In this document: piece after piece, positions 33,310-45,408 of the stretch
Numbering within the stretch: position 1 is the first letter of the stretch
How the letters are laid out: every line of letters begins with the position of its first letter
Assembly (NCBI GenBank): GCA_002803225.1
Contig: NXFV01000866.1
Span: 19,647-83,646, forward strand
Source: Gamarada debralockiae
Lineage: Eukaryota > Ascomycota > Leotiomycetes > Helotiales > Hyphodiscaceae
Reading direction: 5' to 3'
Length of the DNA stretch: 64,000 nt
The notes under the pieces: generated by a model
The model's database searches: none
The model's input: only the letters and a program-made list of their open reading frames with translations
What the model was told of the DNA's origin: nothing
Made by a program: the position numbers and the translations under genes

Positions 33310-34640
33310 CGGCCGTAAAATAATTAAAATCAAACGGTACTTCAAATAATAACCCCCCTAACGCCTTGACCCGTGAAATAGCTATATATAAAAGCCCTAA
33401 ACAATGCTCCTTCTAGTCTAAATTTAATACTACCTATGATAGCGTTAAGCCCTGACTTTTGTGAACTGTAATTACATACACTAGCCGCAAAGGAAACTAG
33501 GTATAGGTACATACTATACTCTTATACTTGAACTAATGGGTTACAGGAAAAATAGGGATAATTTTCGGGCCGTAATTAGGGAAATCTAGCCCGGAATACT
33601 TACTAAAGTAGACTAGTAAGACAGAAGGTATATCTACGGACGGATCCTTACTAACATCCTATACAATATTGTCTATAGTGCCTATCAACCCGTTAACTAA
33701 CCTGTTCTTAGTCTAGGTATTAGTCGTAAGTATAACCTAAGCGCTGATACAGACTAATAGCTCTGTTGGCAGGTTGTCAGTGTCTTCTACGGACGCTTTT
33801 AATGCGTTACGGCCTGTATATAGTAATACAATCCTCTTTACAGGTCTACCTTCAGCTGCAAGGCGCCTGTAATTGTGTTCACGGACCTCCTCGTTAGTAA
33901 AGTAGAGCCGTAAAGCGGACTAGAAGCCGGCAATCTCCTCTAGTAAAAGCTAGTTTTGAATACAGGTATATAATAGCTCCTAGCTCGACTATAACAGCCG
34001 CGACTCCCGTAACTTAGTTAGCGCAGTCCGGAACTAAACTGTAATGTTATCCTCTCCCTGTTACTGTATAACCTCAGTCAACCGGATTATACGGTCGAAG
34101 CCCTGGTATAGACCTTGCCCCTTTACAGCTACGAGACCCATAGATTGACTAGTATATAGCGGGCGGCCTATAACAGGCGGTAACTAGAAGAAGTCCCTAT
34201 ATAGTAGTACGTTTAGCCCGCTAAAAGCCTAGTCCGTATCCGGGAAGATCATCTGTAAACAGTCGTTAATTAGAGAGAGTATCTTTAGGTCGATTATTAA
34301 CTTCTCGTCTATAACTAAGAACTATATATCCTTGAATATAGACTATAAGGACTAGAGGGTTGCGTTTGAGAGGTCTGACTTCTTCTGCTTTACGGGTAGC
34401 TAAAAGAGGCTATATAAGGTCTTACTAATAATATTAAAGGCCGCAATACCTATAGGAGCTACGCAGACAACTAGGTTCCCTTTTCCTGACTCTTGAGCTA
34501 GCTCCTATAGCCGTGTATATAGTTTTAGGACTGTAAAGGTCTTCCTGGACCCGGCAATACTATCGATATTAAGAAGGAGCGGTTGCAGACCGTTACCGGC
34601 TAGCTCTTTGACGTACTAGGCTATAACTATATTATATAGC
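33310..34640 (-). pseudogene. Helitron PIF1-like helicase domain, RIP-mutated
   Basis: Reading the minus strand through stops gives the helicase motifs in order. The Walker A region near 34,537-34,558 reads NIDSIAGSRKTFTVLK, where family members have GxAGTGKT-type sequence, so the site itself is damaged. VCVAPIGIAAFNI follows. Walker B near 34,302-34,313 is LVIDEK. A further conserved block reads GLNVLLYRDFF, a stop, then LPPVIGRPLYTSQSMG and DRIIRLTEV. The C-terminal motifs are TVHKSQGLTLS, then a stop, and YIAISRVKALGGLLFEVPF near 33,330-33,480. Several in-frame TAG/TAA codons sit where Gln or Trp is expected, and at least one frame change is needed near 34,400. Non-functional relic. Confidence 0.8.
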
Positions 34641-36059
34641 TTCCACTACTCTGTATTTAATGGGCTTGGGTCCGCATCAACTGTTACGGCCTATTCCGCG
34701 TAGTATAAGAGCTTGAACTAGTCCTACTCCTCTGGTATAGTCAGGTTATGGCCGACGTATAAGGTCCAGTTATATATATAGTCCAGGTCGCGGCCGCTGA
34801 GGTCGTCCGTAAAACTGCAGGTCAGGTCGTCGCGGGGTCGTCGGCGGGCAAAGACCTTAAAGTCAGCTAGCGGGCCATCACTACTATTAGTACAGACCGA
34901 TTCATCGTTACTATCTGTATCCTGGTCGTCAGCTACTGGGTCAGTATAAAAATCGTCTGGGTGAGTGTGAAGTCGCCTGTAAGCCTGAAAGGCGTCTACG
35001 TACGACCCGTAATTATAGCTGTCAAAGGAGAGGAGGTCTATAAAACACTGGAACGGATAGTATAGTATTAGCTTTACGCGGCAGTAGTTACTATACTCTA
35101 GTGATACTAGGTTACTTGAGTACCGCGGAAAGTAGTTGATTAGCTATAGAGGCGCGCGCGGTCGTACGGTCCACGTAGTCCAATTCCAGGTCCGTAGCTA
35201 CTTAAACAGCGTAATGCGGGCTAGGGCTAGGTTAACCTGATCTGTTAGACGGTCCTGGTAGCGCCGTAACAGTGACTGACGGGCTGTAACAGCCTCCTCC
35301 TCGACTGTAATTATATTGTTATAGGCCTCTTCGGGCTGGCAGTCGACTGTAATGACCTAGCGGGAGGAGTCTTATAGTAGCAGGCCAAGTAGGATATGGC
35401 TAACCTCTTGCGCGGACTAATCACGCTTACTAATTAGCTTGTTTAGTAGCTTTGATACAAAAGAGAACACGGGTACACGGCTATTTATATAGGGTAAGAC
35501 CTATAACTAAAGCTTAGTTAGAATAGACGACTTTTACGGACGCTTTACGGACTGTACGTACCTAAAGCTCTGTATAGGATACAGATGATTTCTCTGGCTT
35601 TAATACATACTTAGATAGGTATACTAGGACTGTGTATAGGCTTAGTAACGGCTGAATATCTGTATTCACTATCTAACCTATAGTGATTACGGGCGAACAC
35701 TAGTTGAGCGTAGCCTGGTTACGGGCCGGCGTAAACAGGTAGTCCTTATAATTAACCTCCTTTGTAACTATAGGCTCTATAGTAAGAGGCTGCGGGTAGA
35801 AGAACCGACAGCCCGTAACCCCCTTCTTCGTCCGTAAACAGTATAATGGGCGGCAGGTACTATAGAGCTAGAGGCGGTTTAGGAAGGCTATAAACTGGTC
35901 AGGCGTATTCTCTATATCCGTAGAGGCTAGAGAGATAGGGTTACGGGCGTCAGGGCGCCGTAACTAGTCCGGATTCCAAGCCGTAACCCGCTGGCCCTAG
36001 TATACCGTAAAGGTCGTACGCTGCTCGTCTGTTAACGGGTCTAGCGGAGGGGCCGACTT

Positions 36060-36365
36060 AGTCTAAAACAGGTAGTGTAGGTGGCCTGAACCGCGGTACT
36101 ACTACTCATAACGGATCCAGTGGTCCGTAACACCTAGATACAGACTGATCACATGCTTCTAGAAGGCCCGAAATCGAATGTTGAGGTAGTGAGCTATAAT
36201 ATACGGGTAGTCCTATACATTTGACTATATAATCTACTGCTGGGTCTGATTATCGCCCGTAAGATAGTCTGTAAACCGCAGGAGGTACTGCTAGAGGTCC
36301 TGCTACTATATATCCGCACAGCTAAAGGTTAGAAATATAGGTACTACGGACGGGGAAAGGAAGCG
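36060..36365 (-). pseudogene. Helitron HUH-Rep domain, RIP-mutated
   Basis: One minus frame reads VVPIFLTFSCADI, then two stops, QDL, a stop and QYLLRFTDYLTGDNQTQQ. It goes on with DYPYIIAHYLNIRFRAF, KHVISLYLGVTDHWIRYE, two more stops, and YRGSGHLHYLFW. These match the order of the Helitron replication-initiator region: the FxTFSCAD block, then RYEWQxRGSxHxHxLxW. HLH is the metal-binding HUH triad. Every interrupting codon is TAG where the family has Gln or Trp, as expected from CAG to TAG and TGG to TAG changes. The N-terminal part, to about 37.8 kb, is low complexity and unassigned. Confidence 0.8.
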
Positions 36366-38199
36366 GGCATAGGCTTGAAGACTACTGCTATGGTTACGCT
36401 AGTACAGGCGTATGCTAGGGAGTAGAGCGCCTTAGCGGACGATTTACGGAAGTAGGCTAGCGTCTGTATCTAAGGCCTCTAATAGCTCCTCATGGGTCAG
36501 ATCCTTAATATTCGCGGTCCGTGAAACGTAGAACTAGGCTATAGACCTAGCCTTTTAGCGTATATATATATTAAAGATAAAAAAGTGCTAGCGGACGTGC
36601 TGGGCGAACCGCTAGTCGTACTAACAGAGCAGGTGACAGGCGTAATCCTTTAGTAGTACCTCCTGTAACCAGGGCGTATTTAGGTTAGCCTAGCTAGTTA
36701 GATAGAGAGTTGGAAACGCAAGTGAAAGGATACGCTCTCTCCTAGATATCTCGTTAATTGGTATATATCGAATCGAAGGCGCCGGGAGACCCATAGCGGG
36801 TAGTCTACAGCCTATAATCCCTTCAAGGATTAGATTTGCCTTAGTTATATCCTGGTCAAGGCTTAAAACAGCCGACTAGGTATTAGGCGGCGTGTCCGTA
36901 AGCTCTATAAGCTCTACGGGTCTATCGAGGCTGACTGTATCGTCCGTAATATATATCACGGAAGAGGAGATATTATCGTTAACTAGGAGGACCGCGATAC
37001 GATCCGCAGAGATAGTGATATAACAGTAGTCAGGGTAATTAGCCTTTAGAAACTATAGCTAGGTTAGAATACACCCGCGACAGACCCGGAAATCAGTCCA
37101 AAACTGCCGCCGATACCGCGTATCGTCCGCGAGGTGTTCTGGCGGCCGTAAAAGTATAATATCGAGCTCCTCTAGTAGGTTCGGAAGCATATCGATAGTC
37201 CGTACGATATTCTGTAGGAACGTGATACAGTGACTAGTATAGTAATACTAGTGCCCGCGGACGCGTTTCACGAGCATCTATATATATACCCGTGTAATCA
37301 CTATCTCCTCGACCTATATTAGCTCTAGTAGGTGCCCTAGAATAGTTCCTAGATCTATGTTATTCTCCGCAGACATTAAGAAGAGTATTACGGGCTGTTT
37401 CCGGTTGTCTGTATCCCGTAAAAAGCAGCGGTGATAGATACTCTCTTTAAGGGCTATTAAAAACCCATGCTCTTAATAGCGCTAGTAGGTCTCTAGCTAT
37501 ATAGCCTCTATAGCTCTATTAAACTCTTGTATCCAATGCTATTCGTCTATAGGTAAGAAGCCCGTAGGTTTAGCGGGTAAGACTATAACTAGGGCTCGAG
37601 GAGCTCGAGGAGGCTCTAGTTTAGTAGAAGGGTTTAGTAGAGATAGTTTGATAGTAGGAGGATTCAGTAGGAGTAGTTCGATAGGTTTAACGGGTAGATT
37701 CAGAGGTAGAGGAGCTTACAGACTGCTAATAGGAGCTTGTAGACCGCTAATAGTAAGTTATAGACTGGTAGCAGTAGGTTGCGGACTATTGGAATAGCGG
37801 ACGCGTTTCGCGGGTTAGATATTCGGATCTATAGACTATAAAGCTAGCTGTTTCCTATTAGAAGCCTTTCTGCGGTATAGTATACATATCTTATAAACAT
37901 GAGAACCAGGGCTAGTAAGAGTATCTTTAAGAAAAGAAGAGAGAGGAAGCTTTTAAATATACGTAGAGTAATACTTAGAACTTATAATTACTATATATAA
38001 TAAGGTAAACAAATGTATAGAAAGAGAGGTAAGTAAGAAAACAAACCTATAAAAGGATATAGCACGTAAAATACAATCCTATTAATCTTAAAACACTCTA
38101 TTAGGAGTAATAGCGTTACTAGCCTAGGTATAAAAGGAGAGGAGATTGAGTATTATCGGACCAGAATATCTACGGACTATATATGGGCCGTCCACGTGA

Positions 38200-39226
38200 T
38201 CGAGTTTTCTTAGCCAATCGCTTAAGTCTTGGCGACACGTGATACAGACTTAGCCACTATCTCACAGGGGGTCCGAATTTAAGAGAAAGCAAGCTTTCAA
38301 TTAATCACTCAAAACCTTTCCATAACTCGAACGGACTGATTGACATCCCTGATCTGAAATTTTATGGCGCAGGATACCTACTCATCGTGTACATGGCTGG
38401 TCGAAGCCAAATATTGCATGTTATGACAATTATCAGTCACACGAGGCGATGTTCGCATCGAACCCGTCCCTCGCATCCTCGTATCAAAGGTCGCCGAGCT
38501 GCGGCCCAGATCGAATCCTGGAATAGGCTGAATATGGCTTCATATATGAGACATATTATAGCTTAGAGGTACAGGACGAAGTTGAACTCGCGGAGCTCAT
38601 AGGTTACTCGTAAGAAGAGGACTCAGAAACCTGAATTCACTAGCCAGGTCCTGCGAGAGCCTCCAATCTGGACGAAAAAGACCGGTTGAAATCGAGCAAG
38701 TAGGTACTGAGCATTTTCGACATTGACGCAGCTTGTTTCATGAAGAGTAACCTGAAATTCGCTATCGATATCTGCGATGTGCAACAAAATGTCGAAATCG
38801 ATATTTCTCATGCGGCCCATCTGTATGCCCTGGCACAAAAGGCGTGTGGATCTTCCTATTTATATTACTTGCTAAGCGGGCCTCACATGTCTGTTAGAGA
38901 ACATAGCGAATCATGCCAAAGCCAAATCATTTGAGAGGGGATTTCTTTATTATTCGTCGTCTTATCCTAATTTTTATACAGCCACAGTAGTCATGCCATT
39001 TTCCGTGCAGGTATCCCTCGCACAAGCCCTGAACGCTGCATTCTAGCGCAAGTAATGCCTACTCCAACGCCCCCAAAGCTATGAACAGACGGGAACTAGG
39101 TATGACACAAAAGAAGAGTCGCGAATATGCAACGTATGAGTACAAGTAATACAGAAATGAGAGGTCTATGCGAGCCACCAGAAATCGCCGGGAATCATTA
39201 AAGAAAATATGCCTCTAATTGGCTTT
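38200..39226. other. Intergenic between Helitron and mtHsp70 gene
   Basis: Composition returns to normal (CpA and TpG present). Contains a small perfect hairpin at 38447-38460 (CGATG-TTCG-CATCG). The right part is the 3' flank of the mtHsp70 gene. No gene supported. Confidence 0.4.
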
Positions 39227-41423
39227 TCACGGCTTCTTCTCGCCATCCTTGGCCTCGCCCTCTGATTGGCTAGCCTCACCCTCTGGCTTGGCCTCACCTG
39301 CCTCGCGGCGAGCCTGGTGCATCTTGTCAAAAAGGGTCAAGCTGGAGGTTCGGAGGTCATCCGCCTTCTCCTTCAACTCGGCAGCGGTGACGGAACTCTC
39401 TCCAGATTGACTCTTGCTGATGATCTCACGGAGAGCGGTGATCTTCTGGTGGATGGTGTCGGCCTCGGCCTTGTCGATTCTGTCGGAGTACTCCTTCAGG
39501 GCGTTCTCGGTATCGGTAGCAGCGCTCTCAGCAGAGTTGGCAGCCTCAATCGCGGCCTTGCGCTCCTTGTCTTGCTCGGCGTATTTCTCAGAATCATCAA
39601 CCATCTTTTGAATCTCCTCGTCGGAGAGACCAGATCCGGAGGCAATGGTGATAGAGTGGTCCTTGTTGGTGGACTTATCCTTGGCGTGAACGTGGACGAT
39701 GGCATCGGCGTCAATATCGAAGGTGACCTCGATTTGAGGAACGCCTCGGTGCGCAGGGGGGATGCCGACAAGTTGGAAGTTACCGAGCATCTTGTTGTCA
39801 CGGACAAGTTCACGCTCACCCTGGTAGACCTTAATCTCAACAGCAGTCTGGAAATCGGCAGCAGTTGAGAAAATCTGGGACTTCTTGGTCGGGATAGTGG
39901 TGTTACGGTTGATCAAACGCGTGAAGACACCTCCGAGAGTCTCAATACCAAGAGACAAAGGCGTAACATCCAAGAGAAGGACGTCTGTAACGTTACCAGC
40001 GAGAACACCTCCCTGGATGGCAGCACCCATAGCGACAGCCTCATCAGGGTTGACTGACTTAGCTGGGTCACGGCCGAAGATGCTTTTCACTGACTCGCTG
40101 ACCTTGGGCATACGGGTCATGCCACCAACCAAAATAACTTCTTGAATTTCCTTAGCCGAAAGGTTGGCATCCTTCAGAGCCTTTCGGACGGGCTCCACAG
40201 TTCGATTGATCAGAGGTTCAACAAGCTTCTCAAGCTGAGATCGAGAGAACTTGAAGTTGATGTGCTTTGGTCCAGAGGCGTCGGCAGTGATGAAAGGAAG
40301 GTTGATATCAGTTTGTTGCGAAGAGGACAACTCGATCTTAGCCTTCTCAGCAGCCTCACGAATTCGTTGAATGGCCATACGGTCGTTGGAGAGATCGATG
40401 CTTGAATCCTTCTTGAATTGTTGCACAATGTGACGGACCAAGTGGATATCGAAATCCTCTCCTCCCAAGTGGGTATCACCGTTGGTGGACTTGACTTCGA
40501 AAACACCCTTTTGGATCTCAAGAATGGAGATATCGAAGGTTCCTCCACCCAAATCGTAAACTGCAATGATCTTGTCCTCATCCTTCTCAAGGCCATATGC
40601 AAGAGCGGCAGCAGTGGGCTCGTTGACTACACGGAGAACGTTGAGACCAGCAATCTGACCAGCGTCCTTAGTCGCTTGACGTTGGGAATCGTTGAAGTAG
40701 GCAGGGACAGTGACGACGGCATTTTGGACAGGCTTGGTCAAATATGCCTCTGCTGTCTCCTTCATCTTTTGCAAAACGAAACCTCCGATTTGGGATGGAG
40801 AGTATTTCTCGCCACGAGCCTCGACCCATGCGTCACCATTTGTGTGTTGGACAATCTTATATGGCACCTCCTTGATATCTCTTTGAACCTCGGGGTCGGT
40901 GAATTTACGTCCAATTAATCGCTTGGTGGCAAATAGAGTGTTTTCTGGGTTGACCACAGCTTGACGCTTTGCAGAGACGCCGACTAGTCGTTCACCATCT
41001 TGTGCAAAAGCGACGACGGACGGGGTTGTGCGGGCACCTTTGAAAGTCAGTAGGGAGACGCGACACCACTTGCATTGATTGCATACCTTCTGAGTTCTCA
41101 ATAATCTTTGCTGTTTGACCTTCCATGATGGCTACGGCAGAGTTGGTGGTACCTGAATGATGAAAACATGTGAGCATGCGATCAAATTTTGTCGAGCCTC
41201 GATGACAATGACAACTTACCCAAGTCAATTCCTATGACTGGTCCGCGCACTTTGATAGCTTCATCATTGAATCTTGCGAACGACGAGCTAAATGGTCGAT
41301 AAAAGTTTGCTGCGCGGGTGGCAGATGATGTAGCTCGAGGAAGCTATTGAAGGGAGAAGTTAGCCGTTGGAATTCGAATGCAATGCATCTACGTACAGCT
41401 CTTGCTAATCTTGAAGACAACAT
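39227..41423 (-). CDS. SSC1: Mitochondrial Hsp70 (Ssc1 type)
   Basis: Matrix DnaK-type chaperone, motor of the TIM23 import machinery and foldase. Four exons: 41423-41397, 41343-41220, 41152-41087 and 41037-39227, giving 675 aa. Introns are GTACGT, GTAAGT and GTATGC at the donor, with AG acceptors. The N-terminus [20 protein letters not shown] is a basic presequence that only appears after splicing. The nucleotide-binding domain starts [19 protein letters not shown] and carries [19 protein letters not shown] and [14 protein letters not shown]. DnaK-type substrate-binding sequence follows ([40 protein letters not shown]), then a helical lid. The tail is Glu/Gly/Lys-rich and ends in GEKKP. The mitochondrial identity rests on the presequence and the Ssc1-like GPVIGIDLG start. 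Confidence 0.97.
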
Positions 41424-41863
41424 ATTTAAAGCCGCTACAAGAGAATGGGATGTCTGAAGGCTTGGAAGATGGGATGGACAGTGGTATTTTAAAAGGAGTG
41501 ATGACTTGATCGATGAAAAGAAGAGAACAATTTAAGCGGAGACCGGCTCATGAAATTTTTAGCTCCATGGAATCTAACCGAATTTTTTCTTCGACATGGA
41601 TGTTGCCGCTGAAATCCAAGGCGACAAGGCATCACCGCAGCTCGGACCCCAGCCACAACCATTGACCTCATCGTCGCCCCATTGCTGTCGGGCGAATGTT
41701 ACTATTACGTCTCATCAGCTGCTCTCTTTGTTCATGATCCGTACCACTCTTATATATTTAAAATTAGGACCAAACACGAACTTGTTCAGTCTTCTGCTCC
41801 ACCTCCGCAAGCATCAAAGGCTCATTCATGATCAGCGATTCATGAGCAACGAGTGTCCCCCGC
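41424..41863. promoter_or_regulatory. Divergent promoter, mtHsp70 and DUF2415 gene
   Basis: 440 bp separate the two divergent start codons. This must hold both promoters. I looked for a clean three-unit heat-shock element (alternating GAA and TTC at 5-bp spacing) and found only imperfect GAA/TTT-rich stretches around 41,550-41,600, so no element is called. Confidence 0.5.
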
Positions 41864-44154
41864 ATGGCAGCCAACATGGCTGTCAAAGATGAAAGCTTGT
41901 AAGATTCCACGGCTTTGTGTACAACCTGGTACTAGTTTTTGACATGTCTCTACAGACACCATGCGACAGAGGCTCTCATTCTCCCGAATCCTAGGAAATA
42001 CTATCGCGCGGCCATTCACACCAGGTCAGTCTAATATCAAAGAGGAAATAGCAAAACAATTCTGACTTGTATTACATAGCCATTGGCAATTGCGATCCCT
42101 CATAAGTTCTCCAGAGCAACACATTGTGTACTATCCTAGCGGCTCTGATATTTATGTCCTGAATACACGAACCAATGAACGAGAGATTGTTACGACTGTG
42201 CAGTTCACTCCGAGATGTCTGACTGTCGCAAGAGGATGGCTTTGCTGCGGAGGAGATCAAGGGCAATACATTACATTGAATCTTAAAGATGGACAGACCA
42301 CTCCTGATTTCTCCCTCAGCCTCAACCTGGATGCCGATCCTGATGCTCGATTACCTCTCGACCTTGACCCACCTCGAAGATCCATCACCCGAGACACCGC
42401 ATCCTATTTGCGCAGATCCCAAAACAGCCGTTACCCATTGTTTGCACATGAAAAGAAGATTGGGACAGAGTTGGTCAATTGCGTAACACTTTGGTTTCCG
42501 CCAGAGACGACATCCGACCACACATACAAAAGGCCTGTAGCTGTTGTTGCAAACAATGACTGCACAGTTTCTATACTGGATCTCGAGGATGATTCGGAGA
42601 CTTTGGAAAAATTGACGTTTCCAGATTTTGTGAACCGATCTGTTTTGTCTCCAGATGGCGAACTGCTAGTTACGATTTGCGATGACCCCTTCCTCTACAT
42701 CCATCAAAGAAGACAAAAACCAGGGTCGGCCAAGAGGCGTATGGACTCGAATCTAGGGTATGAATGGGCTCAATGGGGCAGAATACAATTGACCGGTCAG
42801 CGTCAAGCGGATAAGTCAAATATGCGAGGAAGCTTTGCGGCATCGTTCTCGAAATCAGGCAAATATCTTGCCGTTGCTACACAATACGGAATGATTTCTG
42901 TTTTCGATACCGAGAATTTGACACAAGAAGGGGTTGATCCATTAGTTATATTCACATCATCGAGACCAGGTCGCGAATGTGGCGCTGTCAGAGCAATGGA
43001 ATTCTCTCCAGAACCATTTGATCTTCTTGCATGGACAGAGTCAAGCGGTCGAATTGGAGTTGCTGATGTTCGAAATCTTTTTCTCTCACGACAGCTCATT
43101 ATGATTGACTCTCGAGCCGATGGTGTTGAGAGAGTACTCGTTTCAGAACGACCGTCAGAGCCTGTGATAGATCCAAGGCTTCGTAGCTTCAGAACCGAGT
43201 CACCTCCCTCAAGCAGCACCACCCCGGACTATCTCGGTTTGGATTTTGATCGCCGACAACTGAGACATTTAAGTCGAGAAATGTTTGACAGGCAGCTGCA
43301 TTCGCCTTTGACTTCTGAAGAGCTAGAGGTCCTTGCAGCTACTCATATCGCTCGTCGACAGCGTGACGAAGCTTCGGGTACTTCTAGCTGGGGCTCCATT
43401 GTACGCAGTCAAAGACCGGCAGCCATAGCATCTGCTTCAACAAATGGCGAGGGAAGCTCTACTAATGATCGCCGCATATCTACAGCTAGCTACCCAGCTG
43501 CTCTGAGAGAATTCATAAATCCTGAACGAACGGCAGCGGCTTCCTTCAGGACGTTTATCAACGAACGTAACCAGGAACGCGACAGAAGGCTTCAGCAGCA
43601 GGAGCCAAGGCGGAGGAGTTCTATTATTTTGGCGGCTGCCGAGCAATCCGTCGAAACGGAGACCCTTGGTCCAAGTGCGACGAGAAACAACAACGAAGCG
43701 TCAACAGGTCTTGAACGTCTTACATTGACACCCCCACGACTGATTGACTCACCGAGCAATCCTTGGGTTGACATGGAACCTCCCTATCGTTCAAGGTTTT
43801 CGACAGATCCTCCGCTTGACCGTTCAACCCGTCTTCGAGTTGAACTCGAGGATGACGATCGGAGGGACTTTGCTCATCGATTGCGGCAACCGTGGCGTCC
43901 GATCGATGATCTGAACCAAATTGGCCATGGAAGCCGTGATGAGTCCAATATCCTGAGAGGTGTCGTTCGATCAGGTCCATTGGACACGATGGGCTGCTGT
44001 TGGAGCCCGGATGGTAGAATTCTGTAAGTTATTGCTATTATTATTATTCGACGGAGCTAACTATAGTAGATATGTGGGTGCTGAGGATGGCATTCATGAA
44101 TTTCATGTGAATATATCTGGACGGAAAAAGTTTCCAAGTCTTGTGTTACGATAG
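41864..44154 (+). CDS. DUF2415 family WD-repeat-like protein
   Basis: Four exons, 41864-41898, 41956-42024, 42080-44023 and 44070-44154, encode 710 aa. Introns are GTAAGA, GTCAGT and GTAAGT at the donor with TAG or CAG acceptors. The spliced start is MAANMAVKDESLHHATEALI, then LPNPRKYYRAAIHTSHWQLR. Beta-propeller-like repeats follow (VYYPSGSDIYVLNTRTNE, FPDFVNRSVLSPDGELLVTI, KSGKYLAVATQYGMISVFDT). The hallmark block GAVRAMEFSPEPFDLLAWTE continues into SSGRIGVADVRN. The second half is disordered, Ser/Arg-rich and ends in a last WD-like repeat (MGCCWSPDGRILYVGAEDGI) split by the final intron. Fungal DUF2415 proteins lack an established biochemical role. The structure is intact and conserved-looking. 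It shares a promoter region with mtHsp70. Confidence 0.85.
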
Positions 44155-45408
44155 TTGTACATGGCAAGCGTTTGGAGTTGCGAGTTCCTCAGTCGGTGTG
44201 CTGTAAGAATTTACGTGATCCAGAATCTGGGAGTCTGGAATCTGGATAGGTCGGAGATTGTGTCATGCAGTGTTGAGCTGCCACTTACTGTAATCAAGCC
44301 GAAAACCTAGCGATTCAATAACTTCTCTCGAATATGTTTCTTATGTGAGGTTGATCCGCGAAGAGGATCACTATGGAACAACCTGTAAGTTTGCGCTCTT
44401 TGATAGCCGGGCGTCAACGACTTTCATTAGGCATTTTCCGTCTTAGCAAACCTTCGAGCACAAGTGTAGTTGGAAGTTTCTGCTTACTCCTTCGATTAAC
44501 GATGCTTTAAACTCTTACAAGAGGGGCTACTCAACAAAACTTCAAAGCGGGTTGACTCTATTTCCCGAAGATCAAGCTTCGGAGGACAACCCCAATGTCA
44601 AGAGTTTGGGGCAAAAGTCGCCAGCCTTTCTAATATTCATTTGAAAAATTACCGACCAGATCAACTTTCTCTCTTGCAAACAATTCAACGTGGGTTTAGC
44701 TTGGATATTTGAATATTTGAGTAGCTCAGTTCCTGTCAGCCGTCTTCTTTTCTTTTCTTTTCTTTCTTTCTTTCTTTTCCTTTTTTTTGGTCTTTGACGG
44801 CATTTGTGTCAACTAGCCCACAGTTATTATCAACTAATGCCGCTGCTCGCTTTCGCTGTTACGAAGTACCCCACAACTCCACACTTCCTCAATATTAATT
44901 GCCTCTCCCAGTTCACGCGACGCGCACAACGTAATAAAGCTCCCCTGTCATATTATCTACTGCTTACAAGGTCATATAATTCAAGTCCAGAAAATTATCT
45001 AGCCTTGCATAAGGTCTCGTGTATGTTTCCGGAGTGGAGGCAGAGGCTCAAGTTTCAGTCGCCGACGCCGCGTCAACCCGGTCAACTCCCAGGGCCGAAT
45101 TCCGAGTAGCTTGCGATGCGCAGGCAAGTGGATCTTATCTCCACTAGGGAAGCATTCTTCCTTGGTATTTGGGGCATGGAGTTATCCCACCTTTGAAGCT
45201 TTGTCGAGTAGATCGTCTCGCGAGAGTCATTCTTCGCCAAGCCTGTCAAAATTATGACAGAGCAAGAGTGTCGATCACTCGTCCCACGGGGTTTAATAAA
45301 ACCCCATACCCCGTACACATTTGACTTCCAAACCCTTCATTCAGTTCAACTTTACTCATTATTCCTTGCTGCAGCCTGAGTCGAGTCAATAATTATCGAC
45401 GCAACAGG
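44155..45408. other. Intergenic with CT microsatellite
   Basis: Contains a strand-biased pyrimidine tract at about 44,746-44,791 made of ttttc/tttc units. The remainder is the promoter and leader of the sugar-transporter gene. No gene supported. Confidence 0.5.

Larger units (their letters stand above)
33013..38199 (-). mobile_element. RIP-inactivated autonomous Helitron
   Basis: A rolling-circle DNA transposon in minus orientation, about 5.2 kb. No frame of 60 codons or more exists on either strand here, in contrast to the rest of the window. Ignoring stops, the minus strand encodes an HUH Rep region followed by a PIF1-family helicase, the order found in Helitrons. The deduced 3' end on the minus strand is a short hairpin (33020-33035) followed by CTAG (33013-33016) and a T, matching the CTRR|T rule. 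The 5' end is less certain; an A|TC junction at 38199/38200 is my best candidate, based on the TC start rule and the end of the mutated composition. Sequence shows strong TpA excess with CpA/TpG loss but retained CpG, the hallmark of RIP. Not capable of coding for transposition. Confidence 0.85.

Noticed and set aside
33013..38199. Alternative idea that the ORF-free block is a centromere-like or structural AT-rich region
   Set aside because: It is not simply AT-rich: CpG-containing triplets are frequent and masked translation gives ordered Rep and helicase motifs.
38447..38560. Possible tRNA or structured RNA (hairpin CGATG-TTCG-CATCG and a downstream atcgaatcctgg resembling a T arm)
   Set aside because: No 7-bp acceptor stem at tRNA spacing and the T-arm stem does not pair. 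At most a relic.
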